The notes: generated by a model from the letters alone, not told the origin. A DNA stretch of 64,000 nucleotides from Candidatus Reconcilbacillus cellulovorans (GCA_002507565.1 MOXJ01000003.1:62001-126000), one strand, 5' to 3'. Counted from the first letter of the stretch, positions 1 to 9,552 are shown. Numbers and translations are program-made.

Positions 1-1
1 G

Positions 2-271
2 GTCGTGCTCGGCATCCGTCCGGAAGACATTCACGACGAACCGCTCTTCCTCGAGGGATCGCCGGACAGCATCATTCAGGCGACGGTCGAAGTCGCGGAA
101 AACTTGGGCCATGAAATGTTCCTGTATCTCGACGGCATCGGTCAGGACACAGTCATCGCCCGCGTCGACGGCCGCGCCGGGTTCAAGGAAGGCAGCACGG
201 CGAAACTGGCGCTTGACATGAACCGCATTCACGTTTTCGACGTGACGACGGAGAAGAACGTCCTGCTCTGA
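2..271 (+). CDS. ABC transporter ATP-binding protein, C-terminal fragment (MsmX/UgpC type)
   Basis: This is the 3' end of a gene entering from the left; 89 codons and a TGA stop are visible. The first residues ([14 protein letters not shown]) are the conserved LGIRPE segment found after the nucleotide-binding domain in MsmX/UgpC-type sugar ABC ATPases. The rest fits the C-terminal TOBE/MOP beta-barrel that contacts regulators or the transporter. The Walker motifs lie outside the window. In this family the protein is a cytoplasmic ATPase energising one or more carbohydrate importers. An intrinsic terminator follows directly, so this ends a transcription unit. The family is clear; the substrate cannot be told. 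Confidence 0.85.
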   Translation, partial: VVLGIRPEDIHDEPLFLEGSPDSIIQATVEVAENLGHEMFLYLDGIGQDTVIARVDGRAGFKEGSTAKLALDMNRIHVFDVTTEKNVLL

Positions 272-298
272 AAAAAGCGACAAGGAACGTGGGGCCGC

Positions 299-328
299 AG
301 ACCGCGCGGTTTGCGGTCTTCTTTTTTG
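299..328 (+). terminator. Rho-independent terminator after the ABC ATPase gene
   Basis: A perfect 7-bp stem AGACCGC/GCGGTCT (299-305 with 313-319) closes a 7-nt loop and runs into a T-rich tract. It separates the ABC ATPase gene from hprK. Confidence 0.85.
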
Positions 329-334
329 TCCCGG

Positions 335-363
335 TTGATTTTGCGCAGGTGATGGGCTACGAT
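335..363 (+). promoter_or_regulatory. Putative SigA promoter of the hprK operon
   Basis: TTGATT (335-340), a 17-nt spacer and TACGAT (358-363) lie between the upstream terminator and the hprK start, leaving a leader of about 30 nt. The -35 is good and the -10 is fair. Confidence 0.5.
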
Positions 364-399
364 GAAACCATTAGAAGGCGGGAGGGAAGCAGCGGACGA

Positions 400-1338
400 A
401 TGGCGAAAAAGGTAAAAGTGGCCGATCTCGTCCGCCAGTTTCAGCTGGAACTGGTTTGCGGGGAAAACGGGCTGAAACGCTCGATCACGACGGCGGACCT
501 GCATCGGCCGGGACTGGAGATGGCGGGATATTTCGCGTTTTATCCGAAGGAGCGCGTTCAGATTCTCGGTCGGACGGAGCTGTCGTTTCTCGAATCGCTG
601 CCGCCGGAAGACCGCCGCGACCGGATGCGTCGGCTCTGTGCGGAGGAAACGCCTTGCATCTGCGTCTGCCGGGGGCTCGACGTGCCCGCCGAACTCGTCG
701 AATCGGCCTCGGAGGCGGATTTGCCGGTTCTTCGCAGTGCGATGGCGACGACGATTTTCATCAGCCGCGTGACCGGTTTTCTGGAAGACCGGCTGGCGCC
801 GACGACGACGATTCACGGCGTGCTGGTCGACGTCTACGGCATCGGCATTCTGATCGTCGGTTCGAGCGGCATAGGCAAAAGCGAGACGGCGCTCGAGCTG
901 GTCAAGCGGGGGCATCGGCTCGTTGCCGACGACGCAGTGGAGATCCGGCAGACGGCGGGCAGCGAACTGATCGGCACGGCGCCTGATCTGATCAAATATT
1001 TGCTGGAAATCCGCGGCGTCGGCATCATCAACGTCATGACGCTGTTCGGCGCAGGCGCTGTCCGCAACGCGAAAAAAATCGCCATGGTCGTCCGTCTGGA
1101 AAACTGGCAGGAGGACAAGGAATACGACCGGCTCGGTCTGGACGAAGAGACGGTGCGCATCCTCGACGTCGAGCTGCCCGTTGTGACCGTGCCGGTGCGG
1201 CCGGGCCGGAACCTGGCCGTCATCGTCGAGGTCGCGGCGATGAACTACCGGCTGAAACGGATGGGTTACAACGCGGCGCTTCAGTTTACAAACCGGTTGA
1301 CCGAATCGCTCGCCGCGGATCCGGAGGATTCGGAATAA
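400..1338 (+). CDS. hprK: HPr kinase/phosphorylase HprK
   Basis: A protein of 312 aa, the usual length. HprK phosphorylates HPr and Crh on Ser46 using ATP or PPi, and reverses this with Pi; it is the sensor enzyme of carbon catabolite repression. The N-terminal domain (about 1-130) is followed by the kinase core with P-loop GSSGIGKS (about 154-161), preceded by [13 protein letters not shown] with the catalytic-region His139, and then the HprK signature [12 protein letters not shown] (about 201-212). The ATG at 400 is chosen because GGGAGGGAAG lies upstream and the protein then begins [10 protein letters not shown] as in relatives; a longer frame would start inside the terminator. It heads the hprK-lgt-ppaX-acyltransferase cluster, the same order as in Bacillus. 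Confidence 0.95.
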   Translation: MAKKVKVADLVRQFQLELVCGENGLKRSITTADLHRPGLEMAGYFAFYPKERVQILGRTELSFLESLPPEDRRDRMRRLCAEETPCICVCRGLDVPAELVESASEADLPVLRSAMATTIFISRVTGFLEDRLAPTTTIHGVLVDVYGIGILIVGSSGIGKSETALELVKRGHRLVADDAVEIRQTAGSELIGTAPDLIKYLLEIRGVGIINVMTLFGAGAVRNAKKIAMVVRLENWQEDKEYDRLGLDEETVRILDVELPVVTVPVRPGRNLAVIVEVAAMNYRLKRMGYNAALQFTNRLTESLAADPEDSE

Positions 1339-1359
1339 TCTTTCGGGAGGTTGTAGCTC

Positions 1360-2262
1360 GTGGAACTGGCGATCGATCCGATCGCGTTTACGCTGGGACC
1401 GCTGACGGTCCGATGGTACGGCATCATTCTCGGTTGCGGCGCATTGGTCGGGCTCTGGCTGGCTGTCCGTGAAGGCCGCAGGTTCGGCCTGGCGCCGGAA
1501 TTTTTCATGGATCTGCTGCTGATCGGCGTGCCGGCCGCGATCGTCGGCGCGCGGCTTTATTATGTTGCGTTTCAGTGGGAATCGTACCGGGACGACTGGA
1601 CGGAAATTTTCAAAATTTGGCACGGCGGCATCGCGATTTACGGTGCGCTGATCGGCGCGATCGCCGCCGCCGTCTGGTACGCACGGAGAAAAAAGGTATC
1701 GTTCTGGCGAATCGCCGACATTTGCGCGCCGTCGCTCATCGCGGGGCAGGCGATCGGCCGCTGGGGCAATTTCGTCAACCAGGAAGCGCACGGCGGTCCG
1801 GTCGACGAGTCGTTTTTGCGGGAAACGCTGCGGTTGCCGGGCTGGATCGTCGAACAGATGCGGATCGACGGCGTCTACTATCATCCGACGTTTTTGTACG
1901 AGTCGGTCTGGAATTTGCTCGGGCTGCTGTTTTTGTTTTGGCTGAGGCGCAGGCCGTTTTTGCGGGCGGGCGAGCTGTTCGCCGCTTATTTTCTATGGTA
2001 TTCGCTCGGGAGGTTTTGGATCGAAGGGTTGCGTACGGACAGTCTGGCTTTCGAAGGTCCGCCGTGGCTGGTGGCGCTGATGGACGCCTTGTGGGCGCCG
2101 ATGCGGCTGTTGTTCGAGCCGGGTGCGATGGCGTACGGGAACGTACGGGTGTCGCAACTGTTGTCGCTGGTCATTTTTGTCGCCGGCTGGGTGTTTATTG
2201 TCTGGAGAAGGAAGACGGGCCGCGCCGAGACGCGCTACGCGGATCCGATCGTCCGGGGGTGA
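1360..2262 (+). CDS. lgt: Prolipoprotein diacylglyceryl transferase Lgt
   Basis: A 300-aa integral membrane enzyme. Lgt moves diacylglycerol from phosphatidylglycerol to the lipobox cysteine of prolipoproteins, the first step of lipoprotein maturation. The Lgt signature GRWGNFVNQEAHG is present after the third hydrophobic segment, and about seven hydrophobic stretches are spread over the protein. The start is GTG, with GGGAGG some 10 nt upstream; it follows hprK by 21 nt, so co-transcription is likely. The next gene starts almost on top of its stop. Window lipoproteins such as the Ig-domain protein near 47.4 kb would be substrates. Confidence 0.95.
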   Translation: MELAIDPIAFTLGPLTVRWYGIILGCGALVGLWLAVREGRRFGLAPEFFMDLLLIGVPAAIVGARLYYVAFQWESYRDDWTEIFKIWHGGIAIYGALIGAIAAAVWYARRKKVSFWRIADICAPSLIAGQAIGRWGNFVNQEAHGGPVDESFLRETLRLPGWIVEQMRIDGVYYHPTFLYESVWNLLGLLFLFWLRRRPFLRAGELFAAYFLWYSLGRFWIEGLRTDSLAFEGPPWLVALMDALWAPMRLLFEPGAMAYGNVRVSQLLSLVIFVAGWVFIVWRRKTGRAETRYADPIVRG

Positions 2263-2269
2263 CGGGGCG

Positions 2270-2953
2270 GTGCTCCGCGCGGTGTTGTTCGATCTCGACG
2301 GCACGCTGCTCGACACGGGCGAGTTGATCGCCGAATCGATTTTGTACGCGTTGCGCGGGCGAATATCGCGGCTGCCGACGAAATCCGAGGTCGCCGCGCG
2401 TATCGGTTATCCGCTGCGCGATCAATTGCGGTGGTGGACGAAGCTTGAGGACGTCGAGGAACTCGTCCGCGATTACCGCGACTACAGCCGCCGGTTGCAG
2501 GACACGAAACTCCGCGCCTATCCGCAGGCGGCCGAAACGTTGTCGACGCTGAAGGCGTGCGGGTTGGCGATCGCCGCCGTGACGAATAAGGAGCGGGACA
2601 GTGCGCTTCGGGGGATGCGGCTGACCGGTTTGTCGCCCTTTTTCGATGCAGTGATCGCCGTCGAGGACGCCGGCCGCCCGAAACCGGATCCGGCGCCGGT
2701 CATCGTCGCCTTGGACCGGTTCGGCGTGAGGCCGGAGGAGGCCGTCATGATCGGCGACAGTCCGCTCGACATGGAAGCGGCTCGCGCGGCGGGCGTCTGC
2801 GCGTTCGGCGTCGCCTGGACGGCCTGGGGGGCGGCCCGTCTGCGCGAAAGCGGCGCCGACGCGATCATCGCCGACCTGCGTGAGCTGCCGAAGCTGCTTT
2901 TGCCGGAAAGGGCGGGGGAAGACGGATGCGTCGGCTTGAACGGTATCCGGTGA
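2270..2953 (+). CDS. ppaX: Pyrophosphatase PpaX (HAD superfamily)
   Basis: About 227 aa. HAD hydrolase with motif I DLDGTLLDTGE right at the N-terminus, motif II around VTNKE, and motif IV GDSPLDMEAARAAG near the C-terminus. PpaX hydrolyses the pyrophosphate released when HprK removes phosphate from Ser46-HPr, so it pulls that reaction forward. The GTG at 2270 gives the normal N-terminus directly before RAVLFDLDGTLLD; the gap from the lgt stop is only 7 nt and the SD lies within the lgt stop region. Its 3' end overlaps the next gene by 28 nt. Position after hprK and lgt supports PpaX over other HAD phosphatases. Confidence 0.9.
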   Translation: MLRAVLFDLDGTLLDTGELIAESILYALRGRISRLPTKSEVAARIGYPLRDQLRWWTKLEDVEELVRDYRDYSRRLQDTKLRAYPQAAETLSTLKACGLAIAAVTNKERDSALRGMRLTGLSPFFDAVIAVEDAGRPKPDPAPVIVALDRFGVRPEEAVMIGDSPLDMEAARAAGVCAFGVAWTAWGAARLRESGADAIIADLRELPKLLLPERAGEDGCVGLNGIR

Positions 2954-3501
2954 ACGGGCCGAATGCGCTTTGGCAAATTTTTCGGACGGTTCCCCTTTGG
3001 AAAGCCGCGCGCAATTTCGCCGTGATTCAGGTTTCCCGCTATCTTCCCTCTTTTCGGCTAAAGAACTGGTTGTACCGCCATGTGCTCGGTATGCGCGTCG
3101 GCCGCCACACGGCGTTCGCGCTGATGGCGATGCCGGACGTCTTTTTTCCGGAGCGGATCGAAATCGGCGACAATTCGGTGGTCGGCTACAACACGACGAT
3201 TTTGGCGCACGAATATTTGGTCGGCGAATATCGGCTCGGCGACGTGCGTATCGGTTCGAACGTCATGATCGGCGCCAACTGCACGATTTTGCCCGGGGTG
3301 GTGATCGGCGACGGTGCGGTCGTCGCGGCGGGGACGGTCGTGCACCGCGACGTGCCGCCGCACGCGATGGTCGCCGGCAACCCCATGCGGATCGTCCGCG
3401 AAGACGTCCGCATCGGCGACGGCGACGACGCCGAAGCTGAAGGCGCCGGTCCGCGCGGCGCCGGACGTGAAGTCCGAAAATTGCGGCCGAACGGCGATTG
3501 A
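2926..3501 (+). CDS. Left-handed beta-helix acyltransferase (YvoF-like)
   Basis: 191 aa. The middle and C-terminal parts show hexapeptide-repeat character (IEIGDNSVVGYNTTI, VRIGSNVMIGANCTILPGVVIGDGAVVAAGTVV) ending in a typical VAGNPMRIV loop, as in maltose/galactoside O-acetyltransferases. The N-terminal 60 residues are hydrophobic/basic and could touch the membrane. It sits where Bacillus has yvoF, between ppaX and the his operon. The ATG overlaps the end of ppaX and follows GGGGGAA. Substrate unknown; acetyl transfer to a surface sugar is plausible but is inference. The C-terminal 25 residues are low-complexity Asp/Ala/Gly/Arg. Confidence 0.8.
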   Translation: MRRLERYPVNGPNALWQIFRTVPLWKAARNFAVIQVSRYLPSFRLKNWLYRHVLGMRVGRHTAFALMAMPDVFFPERIEIGDNSVVGYNTTILAHEYLVGEYRLGDVRIGSNVMIGANCTILPGVVIGDGAVVAAGTVVHRDVPPHAMVAGNPMRIVREDVRIGDGDDAEAEGAGPRGAGREVRKLRPNGD

Positions 3502-3526
3502 CGAGTCCGCCGGTTCGTGATACACT
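3498..3526 (+). promoter_or_regulatory. SigA promoter of the histidine operon
   Basis: TTGACG (3498-3503), a 17-nt spacer and extended TGATACACT (-10 TACACT 3521-3526). The -35 overlaps the stop of the acyltransferase gene. Transcription would start about 3533, giving a leader of roughly 75 nt before hisZ. The leader contains a 7-bp hairpin GCGGACG/CGTCCGC (3565-3571 with 3578-3584) without a T tract; no T-box or leader peptide was seen. Confidence 0.7.
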
Positions 3527-3609
3527 TTCCGTATTAACGCATTAAAGAAAGAAAGGAATCGGCGGCGGACGCCGCGTCGTCCGCTGCCGTCGGCTGGAGT
3601 GGGTCGTCG

Positions 3610-4782
3610 TTGTCCAGACCGAAACCGTTCGAGAAGCCGCCGGGATTGCGCGATTATTTGCCTGCACAGGCGGTGAAGCTGAAAAATTTGGAATCGCGGC
3701 TGCTCGACTGTATGCGCCGATGGGGCTACCGGCCGATCATCACCCCGACGCTGGAATATTACGACACGGTGGGGGCGGCCAGCGCGACGTCGGAGGCTAA
3801 GCTGTTCAAGTTGCTCGGGCAAAACGGCACGACGATCGTGTTGCGGCCGGAGATGACCGCCCCGATCGCACGGGTGGCGGCCACGTTACTTCGGAACGAG
3901 CCCCTGCCGCTCAGACTCGCTTATCACGCCAACGTTTTCCGCGCGTTTGGCGGCGAGGCCGGCAAAGATCCGGAATTTTGGCAGACCGGCGTCGAGTTGA
4001 TCGGCGACGCCACGCCGGACGCGGACGCGGAAGTGATCGCGTTGGCGGCCGCTTGTCTTGAGACGGCGGGCGTCCGGTCGTTCGCCTTGGCGATCGGCCA
4101 TGCGGGGTTTCTTCACGCAATGCTGGCCGACGTGCTGCGCGACCGACCGCAGGCGCAGGAGGAGCTGAAGTCGTGTCTGTCGCGGCGCGACTTTGCCGGT
4201 TTCCGCGAGCGGCTCGACGGGTACGGTCTGCCGTCGGACGTGCGCGGGGAGCTGGAAAGCATGTTGCGGATGCGGGGAGGCCGAGACATTTGCGACGCAG
4301 TGTCCGGCCTGTCACGACACCCAGAGGCGAGACAGGCGCTGGAACAACTGGGCGAGCTGTGGGAAGCGCTTCAGGCGTTCGGCGCTGCGGACCGCGTGCG
4401 CATCGACTTGACGTTGACCGGCGATTTTACATATTACACCGGGATGACGTTCGAGGGATACGCCGACGGCGTCGGTTTCCCGATTGCAAGCGGCGGCCGT
4501 TACGACCGCTTGCTTGCTCAGTTCGGGAGACCGGCTCCGGCGACCGGATTCGCGCTGAAAACGAACCGGATTCTCGAACTGGTCGACGACGGCGGGACGC
4601 CCGAGCCGGAGCGCGTGCTCGTCGTTTATGCGCCGCACCGGCGACAGGAGGCGTTGCAGAAAGCGGCGGAGCTGCGCCGAAGCGGAACGTGCGCGGTCGA
4701 GACGATGCGGACCGACGTCGCGGCGGCTGCGGGCGTCGGACCGGAGAGTTCCGCGGCCGCCCGAATTTTGTGGCTGGATTGA
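3610..4782 (+). CDS. hisZ: ATP phosphoribosyltransferase regulatory subunit HisZ
   Basis: 390 aa. HisZ is a histidyl-tRNA-synthetase paralogue without aminoacylation activity that pairs with the short form of HisG to make an active, feedback-controlled enzyme for step 1 of histidine synthesis. Class II synthetase-like elements are visible: FEKPPGLRDYLPAQAVKL at the N-terminus, the motif-2-like region VLRPEMTAPIARVAA, and ASGGRYDRLLAQFG near the C-terminus. The start is TTG, preceded by GGAGTGGG. It is the first gene of the operon, 21 nt before hisG, which is itself the short form that needs HisZ. Confidence 0.95.
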   Translation: MSRPKPFEKPPGLRDYLPAQAVKLKNLESRLLDCMRRWGYRPIITPTLEYYDTVGAASATSEAKLFKLLGQNGTTIVLRPEMTAPIARVAATLLRNEPLPLRLAYHANVFRAFGGEAGKDPEFWQTGVELIGDATPDADAEVIALAAACLETAGVRSFALAIGHAGFLHAMLADVLRDRPQAQEELKSCLSRRDFAGFRERLDGYGLPSDVRGELESMLRMRGGRDICDAVSGLSRHPEARQALEQLGELWEALQAFGAADRVRIDLTLTGDFTYYTGMTFEGYADGVGFPIASGGRYDRLLAQFGRPAPATGFALKTNRILELVDDGGTPEPERVLVVYAPHRRQEALQKAAELRRSGTCAVETMRTDVAAAAGVGPESSAAARILWLD

Positions 4783-4803
4783 AAGCGGCGGCGATAGAAG
4801 GCG

Positions 4804-5496
4804 GTGGAAGAGGACATGGAGGCGCCAACCGAACTGAGCATCGCCGTGCCGAAGGGCCGTATCTTGCGGCCGATCGCCGAACTGTTCGTCGAGGCAGGCG
4901 TGTGTTTTCCGGAAAACCTCGACGAGACGAGGAAATTTATCGTTCCCGTGCCGGATTGCCGTCTGACGTTTATCGTCGCCAAGCCAGCGGACGTACCGAC
5001 GTACGTCGAATACGGCGCCGCGGATCTCGGCATTGTCGGCAAAGACGTGCTGATGGAAGAGGAGCGCGACGTTTACGAGCTGCTCGACCTCGGCATCGGC
5101 CGGTGCCGTCTGTCGGTCATCGCGCTGCCGGGCTGGAAGCCGACGATCCATCCGCGGGTGGCGAGCAAGTTCCCGAACATCGCATCCCGTTATTTCCGCG
5201 AGCGCGGCCAGCAGGTAGAAGTGATCCGACTGCACGGCAATACCGAGCTGGCTCCGCTCATCGGCTTGGCGGACCGTATCGTCGACCTGGTCGAAACGGG
5301 CGCGACGATCCGGCAGAACGGCCTTATCGAAATCGAGAAAATTGCGGATATCACCAGCCGGCTTATTGCGAACCGGGCGAGCTATCGCCTGAAAAACGCG
5401 CCGATCCAGCTCTTGTGCGACCGGCTGCAGGAAGCCGTCCGGTCGAGGGCGTTGCGCGTCGGCGCACCGGCTCCGGGAGGGAAAATGACGCGATGA
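4804..5496 (+). CDS. hisG: ATP phosphoribosyltransferase HisG (short form)
   Basis: 230 aa from GTG at 4804; the ATG at 4816 is an alternative, as SD-like purine runs precede both closely. HisG condenses ATP with PRPP, committing carbon to histidine. Seen: [11 protein letters not shown] at the N-terminus, [16 protein letters not shown], and the PRPP-binding region [17 protein letters not shown]. The C-terminal ACT-like regulatory domain of long HisG is absent, which matches the presence of hisZ upstream. The 3' end overlaps hisD in an ATGA arrangement, implying translational coupling. Confidence 0.95.
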   Translation: MEEDMEAPTELSIAVPKGRILRPIAELFVEAGVCFPENLDETRKFIVPVPDCRLTFIVAKPADVPTYVEYGAADLGIVGKDVLMEEERDVYELLDLGIGRCRLSVIALPGWKPTIHPRVASKFPNIASRYFRERGQQVEVIRLHGNTELAPLIGLADRIVDLVETGATIRQNGLIEIEKIADITSRLIANRASYRLKNAPIQLLCDRLQEAVRSRALRVGAPAPGGKMTR

Positions 5497-6803
5497 AACT
5501 GGTAACGGCCGAACAGTTTTCGACGCGCCGGGACGCCGCCGATTACGGTGACCCGGAAACGCGCGAGGCCGTTAAGCGGATCGTCGAACGCGTACGCCGG
5601 GAAGGCGACGCCGCCCTTCGCGAATTCACGGAACGGTTCGACGGCGTGCGGATCGACGACTGGCGCGTGCCGGAGGCGGAAGTGGTAGAGGCGTACGCGC
5701 GCGTTTCTCCGGAATTTCTTGCGGCATTGCGCCGGGCGGCCGACAACATCCGCGCTTTTCACGAGCGGCAGCGGCGCGGGTCTTGGTTCGAGGCGCGCCC
5801 CGACGGCAGTGTCGTCGGTCAGCTCGTCCGGCCGCTGTCCCGCATCGGCGTCTACGTGCCCGGCGGGAAGGCGGCCTATCCGTCAAGCGTGCTGATGAAT
5901 GTCATTCCTGCTCGCGTCGCAGGCGTTCCGGAGATCGTGATGGCGACGCCGGCAAGGACAGCGGGCGGTCCGGGAGGTTCGGGCGTCGATCCGCACGTGC
6001 TCGTTGCGGCCGCCGAAGCCGGCGTGCGGGAAATTTACCGCATCGGCGGCGCACAGGCGATCGCGGCGCTGGCGTACGGCACGGAGTCGATCCGCCGGGT
6101 GGACAAGATCGTCGGGCCGGGCAACCTGTACGTCGCGCTGGCCAAACGGTTCGTGTTCGGCGACGTCGACGTCGACCAAATCGCGGGGCCGAGCGAAATC
6201 GCGGTGTTGGCGGATGAGTCGGCCGATCCGGCATGGATCGCCGCCGATCTGTTGTCCCAGGCGGAGCACGACGAGGCGGCGATGCCGGTCTTGATCACGC
6301 CGTCGGAGCGTCTCGCCCGCGCCGTTTCGGCGGAAATCGAACGGCGGTTGGCGTCGCTGCCGAGGCGGCCGATCGCCGAGCGCTCGGTCCGGGAGCAGGG
6401 AGTCATCGTACTCGTCCGCGACCTCGACGAGGGCGTCGACGTGTTGAACCGGCTGGCGCCGGAACACGCCGAGCTGCTCGTCGCCGATCCGTGGACGTGG
6501 CTTGGGCGGATCGAGAACGCGGGCGCGGTGTTTCTCGGACCGTACAGCCCGGAACCTGTCGGCGACTATTACGCCGGTCCGAACCATGTTTTGCCGACCG
6601 GCGGAACGGCGCGGTTTTCGTCGCCACTCGGCGTCGACGATTTTCTAAAAAAAACGAGTGTCGTCTTTTACGGCGCTGCGGCGTTGCGCGCCTGTGCCGG
6701 CGACGTCGCCGTATTGGCGCGCACGGAAGGGCTTGAGGCGCACGCGCTCGCGGTCGAGACGCGTTTTGCGGCCGGTGATAAGGGGAGGAGCGGCGGACGA
6801 TGA
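5493..6803 (+). CDS. hisD: Histidinol dehydrogenase HisD
   Basis: 436 aa, normal length. Oxidises L-histidinol in two NAD-dependent steps to L-histidine. Diagnostic stretches are [39 protein letters not shown], the zinc-site region [21 protein letters not shown], and [17 protein letters not shown]. The ATG at 5493 shares bases with the hisG stop; a much longer open frame upstream is only an extension through hisZ and hisG. It overlaps hisB by 4 nt (ATGA). Confidence 0.97.
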   Translation: MKLVTAEQFSTRRDAADYGDPETREAVKRIVERVRREGDAALREFTERFDGVRIDDWRVPEAEVVEAYARVSPEFLAALRRAADNIRAFHERQRRGSWFEARPDGSVVGQLVRPLSRIGVYVPGGKAAYPSSVLMNVIPARVAGVPEIVMATPARTAGGPGGSGVDPHVLVAAAEAGVREIYRIGGAQAIAALAYGTESIRRVDKIVGPGNLYVALAKRFVFGDVDVDQIAGPSEIAVLADESADPAWIAADLLSQAEHDEAAMPVLITPSERLARAVSAEIERRLASLPRRPIAERSVREQGVIVLVRDLDEGVDVLNRLAPEHAELLVADPWTWLGRIENAGAVFLGPYSPEPVGDYYAGPNHVLPTGGTARFSSPLGVDDFLKKTSVVFYGAAALRACAGDVAVLARTEGLEAHALAVETRFAAGDKGRSGGR

Positions 6804-7414
6804 ACGGCGGTAAACAGGAGGGCGCGTGTCCGCGTCGGGCGGAGGTCGCGCGCAGGACGAACGAGACGGACGTGCGCGTTGCGGTCGTTCTGGACGGTTC
6901 GGGCACGGCGAACATCAAGACGGGCGTGGCGTTCTTCGACCACATGCTGGAGTTGTTCGCCCGCCATGGCTTGTTCGACGTAACCGTCGAAGCGACGGGC
7001 GACGTTCACGTCGACGATCACCATACCGTCGAGGACGTCGGCATTTGTCTCGGCCGGGCGTTTCGGGAGGCGCTCGGCGACAAGCGCGGCATTCGCCGGT
7101 ACGGCCATGCGCTCGTGCCGATGGACGAGTCGCTGGTCGAAGTCGCCGTCGACATCGGCGATCGGCCGCATTTCGAATACCGCGTCCGGACGCCGTCCGA
7201 ACGGATCGGGACGATGTCGGTCGAGTCGGTGCGCGAGTTTTGGTGGAAGTTTGCGCTGGAGGCCCGCGTGGCGTTGCACGTCGTCGCGCGCTACGGCCGA
7301 AACAGCCATCATCTCGTCGAGGCCGTGTTCAAGGCGGCTGCGCGCGCGCTCGACGAGGCGACGGCGGTCGATCCGCGCGTTCAAGGGGTTCCCTCGACGA
7401 AAGGGGTGCTATGA
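6800..7414 (+). CDS. hisB: Imidazoleglycerol-phosphate dehydratase HisB
   Basis: 204 aa, monofunctional form. Dehydrates imidazole glycerol phosphate to imidazole acetol phosphate. The paired metal-binding motifs are clear: FFDHMLELFARHG, DHHTVEDVG, RYGHALVPMDE, and GRNSHHLVEAVFKA. The first 12 residues (to about CPRRAEV) are an extra variable tail before the conserved core. Start overlaps the hisD stop (ATGA). A separate histidinol phosphatase is not in the window. Confidence 0.96.
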   Translation: MNGGKQEGACPRRAEVARRTNETDVRVAVVLDGSGTANIKTGVAFFDHMLELFARHGLFDVTVEATGDVHVDDHHTVEDVGICLGRAFREALGDKRGIRRYGHALVPMDESLVEVAVDIGDRPHFEYRVRTPSERIGTMSVESVREFWWKFALEARVALHVVARYGRNSHHLVEAVFKAAARALDEATAVDPRVQGVPSTKGVL

Positions 7415-7418
7415 CCGT

Positions 7419-8024
7419 TTGATCGGCATCGTCGATTACGGCATGGGCAACCTGCACAGCGTCCGCAAGGCGATCGAGCGGCTCGGCTACGAAGCCGTCG
7501 TAACCGCCGACGCCGCGAAACTGGCGTCGTGTTCGGCGGCCGTCCTGCCGGGCGTCGGCGCGTTCGGTGACGCGATGCGCGAGCTGAGGGCGTCGGGGCT
7601 TGATCGCGCGGTGATCGGTTTTGCCGCGTCCGGTAGGCCGCTTCTCGGCATTTGTCTCGGCATGCAGCTTTTGTTCGAGGAAAGCGAAGAGTTCGGCCGG
7701 CACGAGGGGCTCGGCCTGTTGCCGGGTCGAGTCGTCCGCTTCGACGCCGGTCTCAAGGTGCCCCATATGGGCTGGAACGAGCTCTGCCTCGAACGGCCGG
7801 ACCACCCTCTGTTCGCCGGCTTTTCGGGCGGTTACGTCTATTTCGTGCACTCGTATCACGCTTGTGTCGGTTGCCGGGACGACCTGCTGGCGACGACGGA
7901 TTACGGCGGGCCGGTGGCAGCCGTCGTCGGGCGAGGCAACGTGTTCGGCATGCAGTTTCATCCTGAAAAAAGCGGCGCCGTCGGCATCGCGTTGCTCGCC
8001 AATTTTCTTCGTTTAACAGGGTGA
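7419..8024 (+). CDS. hisH: Imidazole glycerol phosphate synthase subunit HisH
   Basis: 201 aa. Glutaminase subunit that feeds ammonia to HisF. Class I amidotransferase signature GICLGMQLLFEESEE contains the nucleophilic Cys, and QFHPEKSG carries the His/Glu of the triad. The N-terminus is IGIVDYGMGNLHSVRKAIERLGY. The only in-frame start next to this block is TTG at 7419, 4 nt after the hisB stop; the SD (AAAGGGG at 7400-7406) is a little distant, so coupling to hisB translation is likely. Confidence 0.94.
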   Translation: MIGIVDYGMGNLHSVRKAIERLGYEAVVTADAAKLASCSAAVLPGVGAFGDAMRELRASGLDRAVIGFAASGRPLLGICLGMQLLFEESEEFGRHEGLGLLPGRVVRFDAGLKVPHMGWNELCLERPDHPLFAGFSGGYVYFVHSYHACVGCRDDLLATTDYGGPVAAVVGRGNVFGMQFHPEKSGAVGIALLANFLRLTG

Positions 8025-8031
8025 AAGATTG

Positions 8032-8775
8032 ATGGCGTTTACGATTTATCCGGCGATCGACATTCGCGGCGGCCGCTGTGTTCGTTTGACGCAGGGCGAT
8101 TACGGCCGCGAGACGGTCTATTACGACGATCCGGTCGAGGCGGCGCTCGAGTGGGTGCGGCAGGGCGCGACATGGCTGCACGTCGTCGATCTCGACGGCG
8201 CGAAAGAAGGCCGGCCGGTCCACGCGGAGCTGATCGCCCGCATCGCGGCCGAAGCCGGCGTGCCTGTGCAGGCCGGCGGCGGGGTCCGCACGGAGGCCGA
8301 CATCGAGCGGATGCTGAAAGGAGGCGTCGCGCGCGTCGTGCTCGGGACGAAGGCGATCGAGGATCCGGACCTCGTCCGGCGGGCGGTGTCCTCGTACGGC
8401 GATCGGGTTGCGGTCGGACTCGACGCGCGGGACGGAAACGTCGCCGTCCGCGGATGGCTCGAGACGACCGGCGCCCGGGCCGAAGACGTGGCCAAGGAAT
8501 TGGCCGACTGCGGCGTCGCCGTGTTCGTCGTTACCGACATTGGGCGCGACGGCACGATGAAAGGTCCGAACGTCGAAGCGGCCGTCCGGGTGGCGCGGGC
8601 GTCCGGCCGTCCCGTCGTGGCGTCCGGCGGCGTCGCGGACCTCGCCGACCTGATCCGGCTGAAAGAACGCGAACGCGACGGCGTCGTCGGCGTGATCGTC
8701 GGCAAGGCGCTGTACGCCGGGGCATTCACCCTGCGCGAGGCGCTGGCGGCGCTGGACCGCGCCGCGAACGACTGA
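8032..8775 (+). CDS. hisA: Phosphoribosylformimino-AICAR-phosphate isomerase HisA
   Basis: 247 aa TIM barrel. Catalyses the Amadori rearrangement of ProFAR to PRFAR. Both half-barrel phosphate-binding motifs are present: IYPAIDIRGGRCVRLTQGDY with the catalytic Asp, and VVTDIGRDGTMKGPN with the second Asp. The ATG at 8032 is preferred over an overlapping TTG 3 nt upstream; SD GTGAAAG lies a few bases before. It follows hisH by 7 nt. Confidence 0.96.
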   Translation: MAFTIYPAIDIRGGRCVRLTQGDYGRETVYYDDPVEAALEWVRQGATWLHVVDLDGAKEGRPVHAELIARIAAEAGVPVQAGGGVRTEADIERMLKGGVARVVLGTKAIEDPDLVRRAVSSYGDRVAVGLDARDGNVAVRGWLETTGARAEDVAKELADCGVAVFVVTDIGRDGTMKGPNVEAAVRVARASGRPVVASGGVADLADLIRLKERERDGVVGVIVGKALYAGAFTLREALAALDRAAND

Positions 8776-8793
8776 CGTGTGGGGCGGTGCGCC

Positions 8794-9552
8794 ATGCTGG
8801 CCAAACGCATCATTCCGTGTCTTGACGTCAAGGACGGCCGCGTCGTCAAAGGCGTCCGTTTCGTCGACCTGCGCGACGCCGGCGATCCGGTGGAGCTGGC
8901 GGCACTCTACGACCGCGAAGGCGCGGACGAACTCGTGTTTCTCGATATTTCCGCTTCCGCGGAAGGACGCGCGACGATGGTCGACGTCGTGCGAAGGACG
9001 GCGGAGGAAGTAACGATTCCGTTCACGGTCGGCGGCGGCATCGCGAGCGTCGACGACATGAAACGGCTGCTACGCGCAGGCGCGGACAAAATCGCCGTCA
9101 ATACCGCCGCGGTGCTTCGGCCCAAGCTGATCGCCGAAGGCGCGGAACGGTTCGGTTCGCAATGTATCGTCGTCGCCATCGACGCCAAATTCAACCCCGC
9201 ATGGGGAGAATGGGAAGTTTATACGCACGGCGGCAGGCGACCGACTGGACTGCGCGCGATCGCGTGGGCGCAAGAGGCGGAGCGGCTGGGTGCCGGCGAA
9301 ATTTTGCTGACCAGCATGGACGCCGACGGCACGAAAGACGGGTTCGACCTGCCGCTGACGAAAGCGGTCGTTGCGGCGGTCGGCATTCCCGTCATCGCCT
9401 CCGGCGGCGCCGGCGCGCCGGAACATTTCGCCGAAGTGTTCCTGGAAGCGGACGCGGACGCCGCCCTGGCGGCGAGCGTGTTTCACTATCGCGAGATCGC
9501 GGTCGCGGACGTCAAGCGTCTGTTGCGCGAAAAGGGGGTCGTCGTCCGATGA
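8794..9552 (+). CDS. hisF: Imidazole glycerol phosphate synthase subunit HisF
   Basis: 252 aa cyclase subunit; uses ammonia from HisH to convert PRFAR to imidazole glycerol phosphate and AICAR. N-terminus [22 protein letters not shown] and the second motif [15 protein letters not shown] carry the two catalytic Asp residues. The ATG at 8794 has GGGGCGG 6 nt upstream and gives the family N-terminus, so a slightly longer GTG start is rejected. The stop overlaps hisIE. Confidence 0.96.
   Translation: MLAKRIIPCLDVKDGRVVKGVRFVDLRDAGDPVELAALYDREGADELVFLDISASAEGRATMVDVVRRTAEEVTIPFTVGGGIASVDDMKRLLRAGADKIAVNTAAVLRPKLIAEGAERFGSQCIVVAIDAKFNPAWGEWEVYTHGGRRPTGLRAIAWAQEAERLGAGEILLTSMDADGTKDGFDLPLTKAVVAAVGIPVIASGGAGAPEHFAEVFLEADADAALAASVFHYREIAVADVKRLLREKGVVVR

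Noticed and set aside
229-1884. 551-aa open frame opposite hprK and lgt
   Set aside because: Arg/Asp/His-rich shadow of GC-rich codons; no SD, no recognisable domain, fully covered by two clear genes on the other strand.
3527-3609. T-box or His leader attenuator before hisZ
   Set aside because: Leader is only about 75 nt, has no T-box sequence, no run of His codons, and the hairpin lacks a T tract.
4173-5492. N-terminal extension of the hisD frame
   Set aside because: Overlaps hisZ and hisG entirely; the ATGA start at 5493 matches the normal HisD N-terminus.
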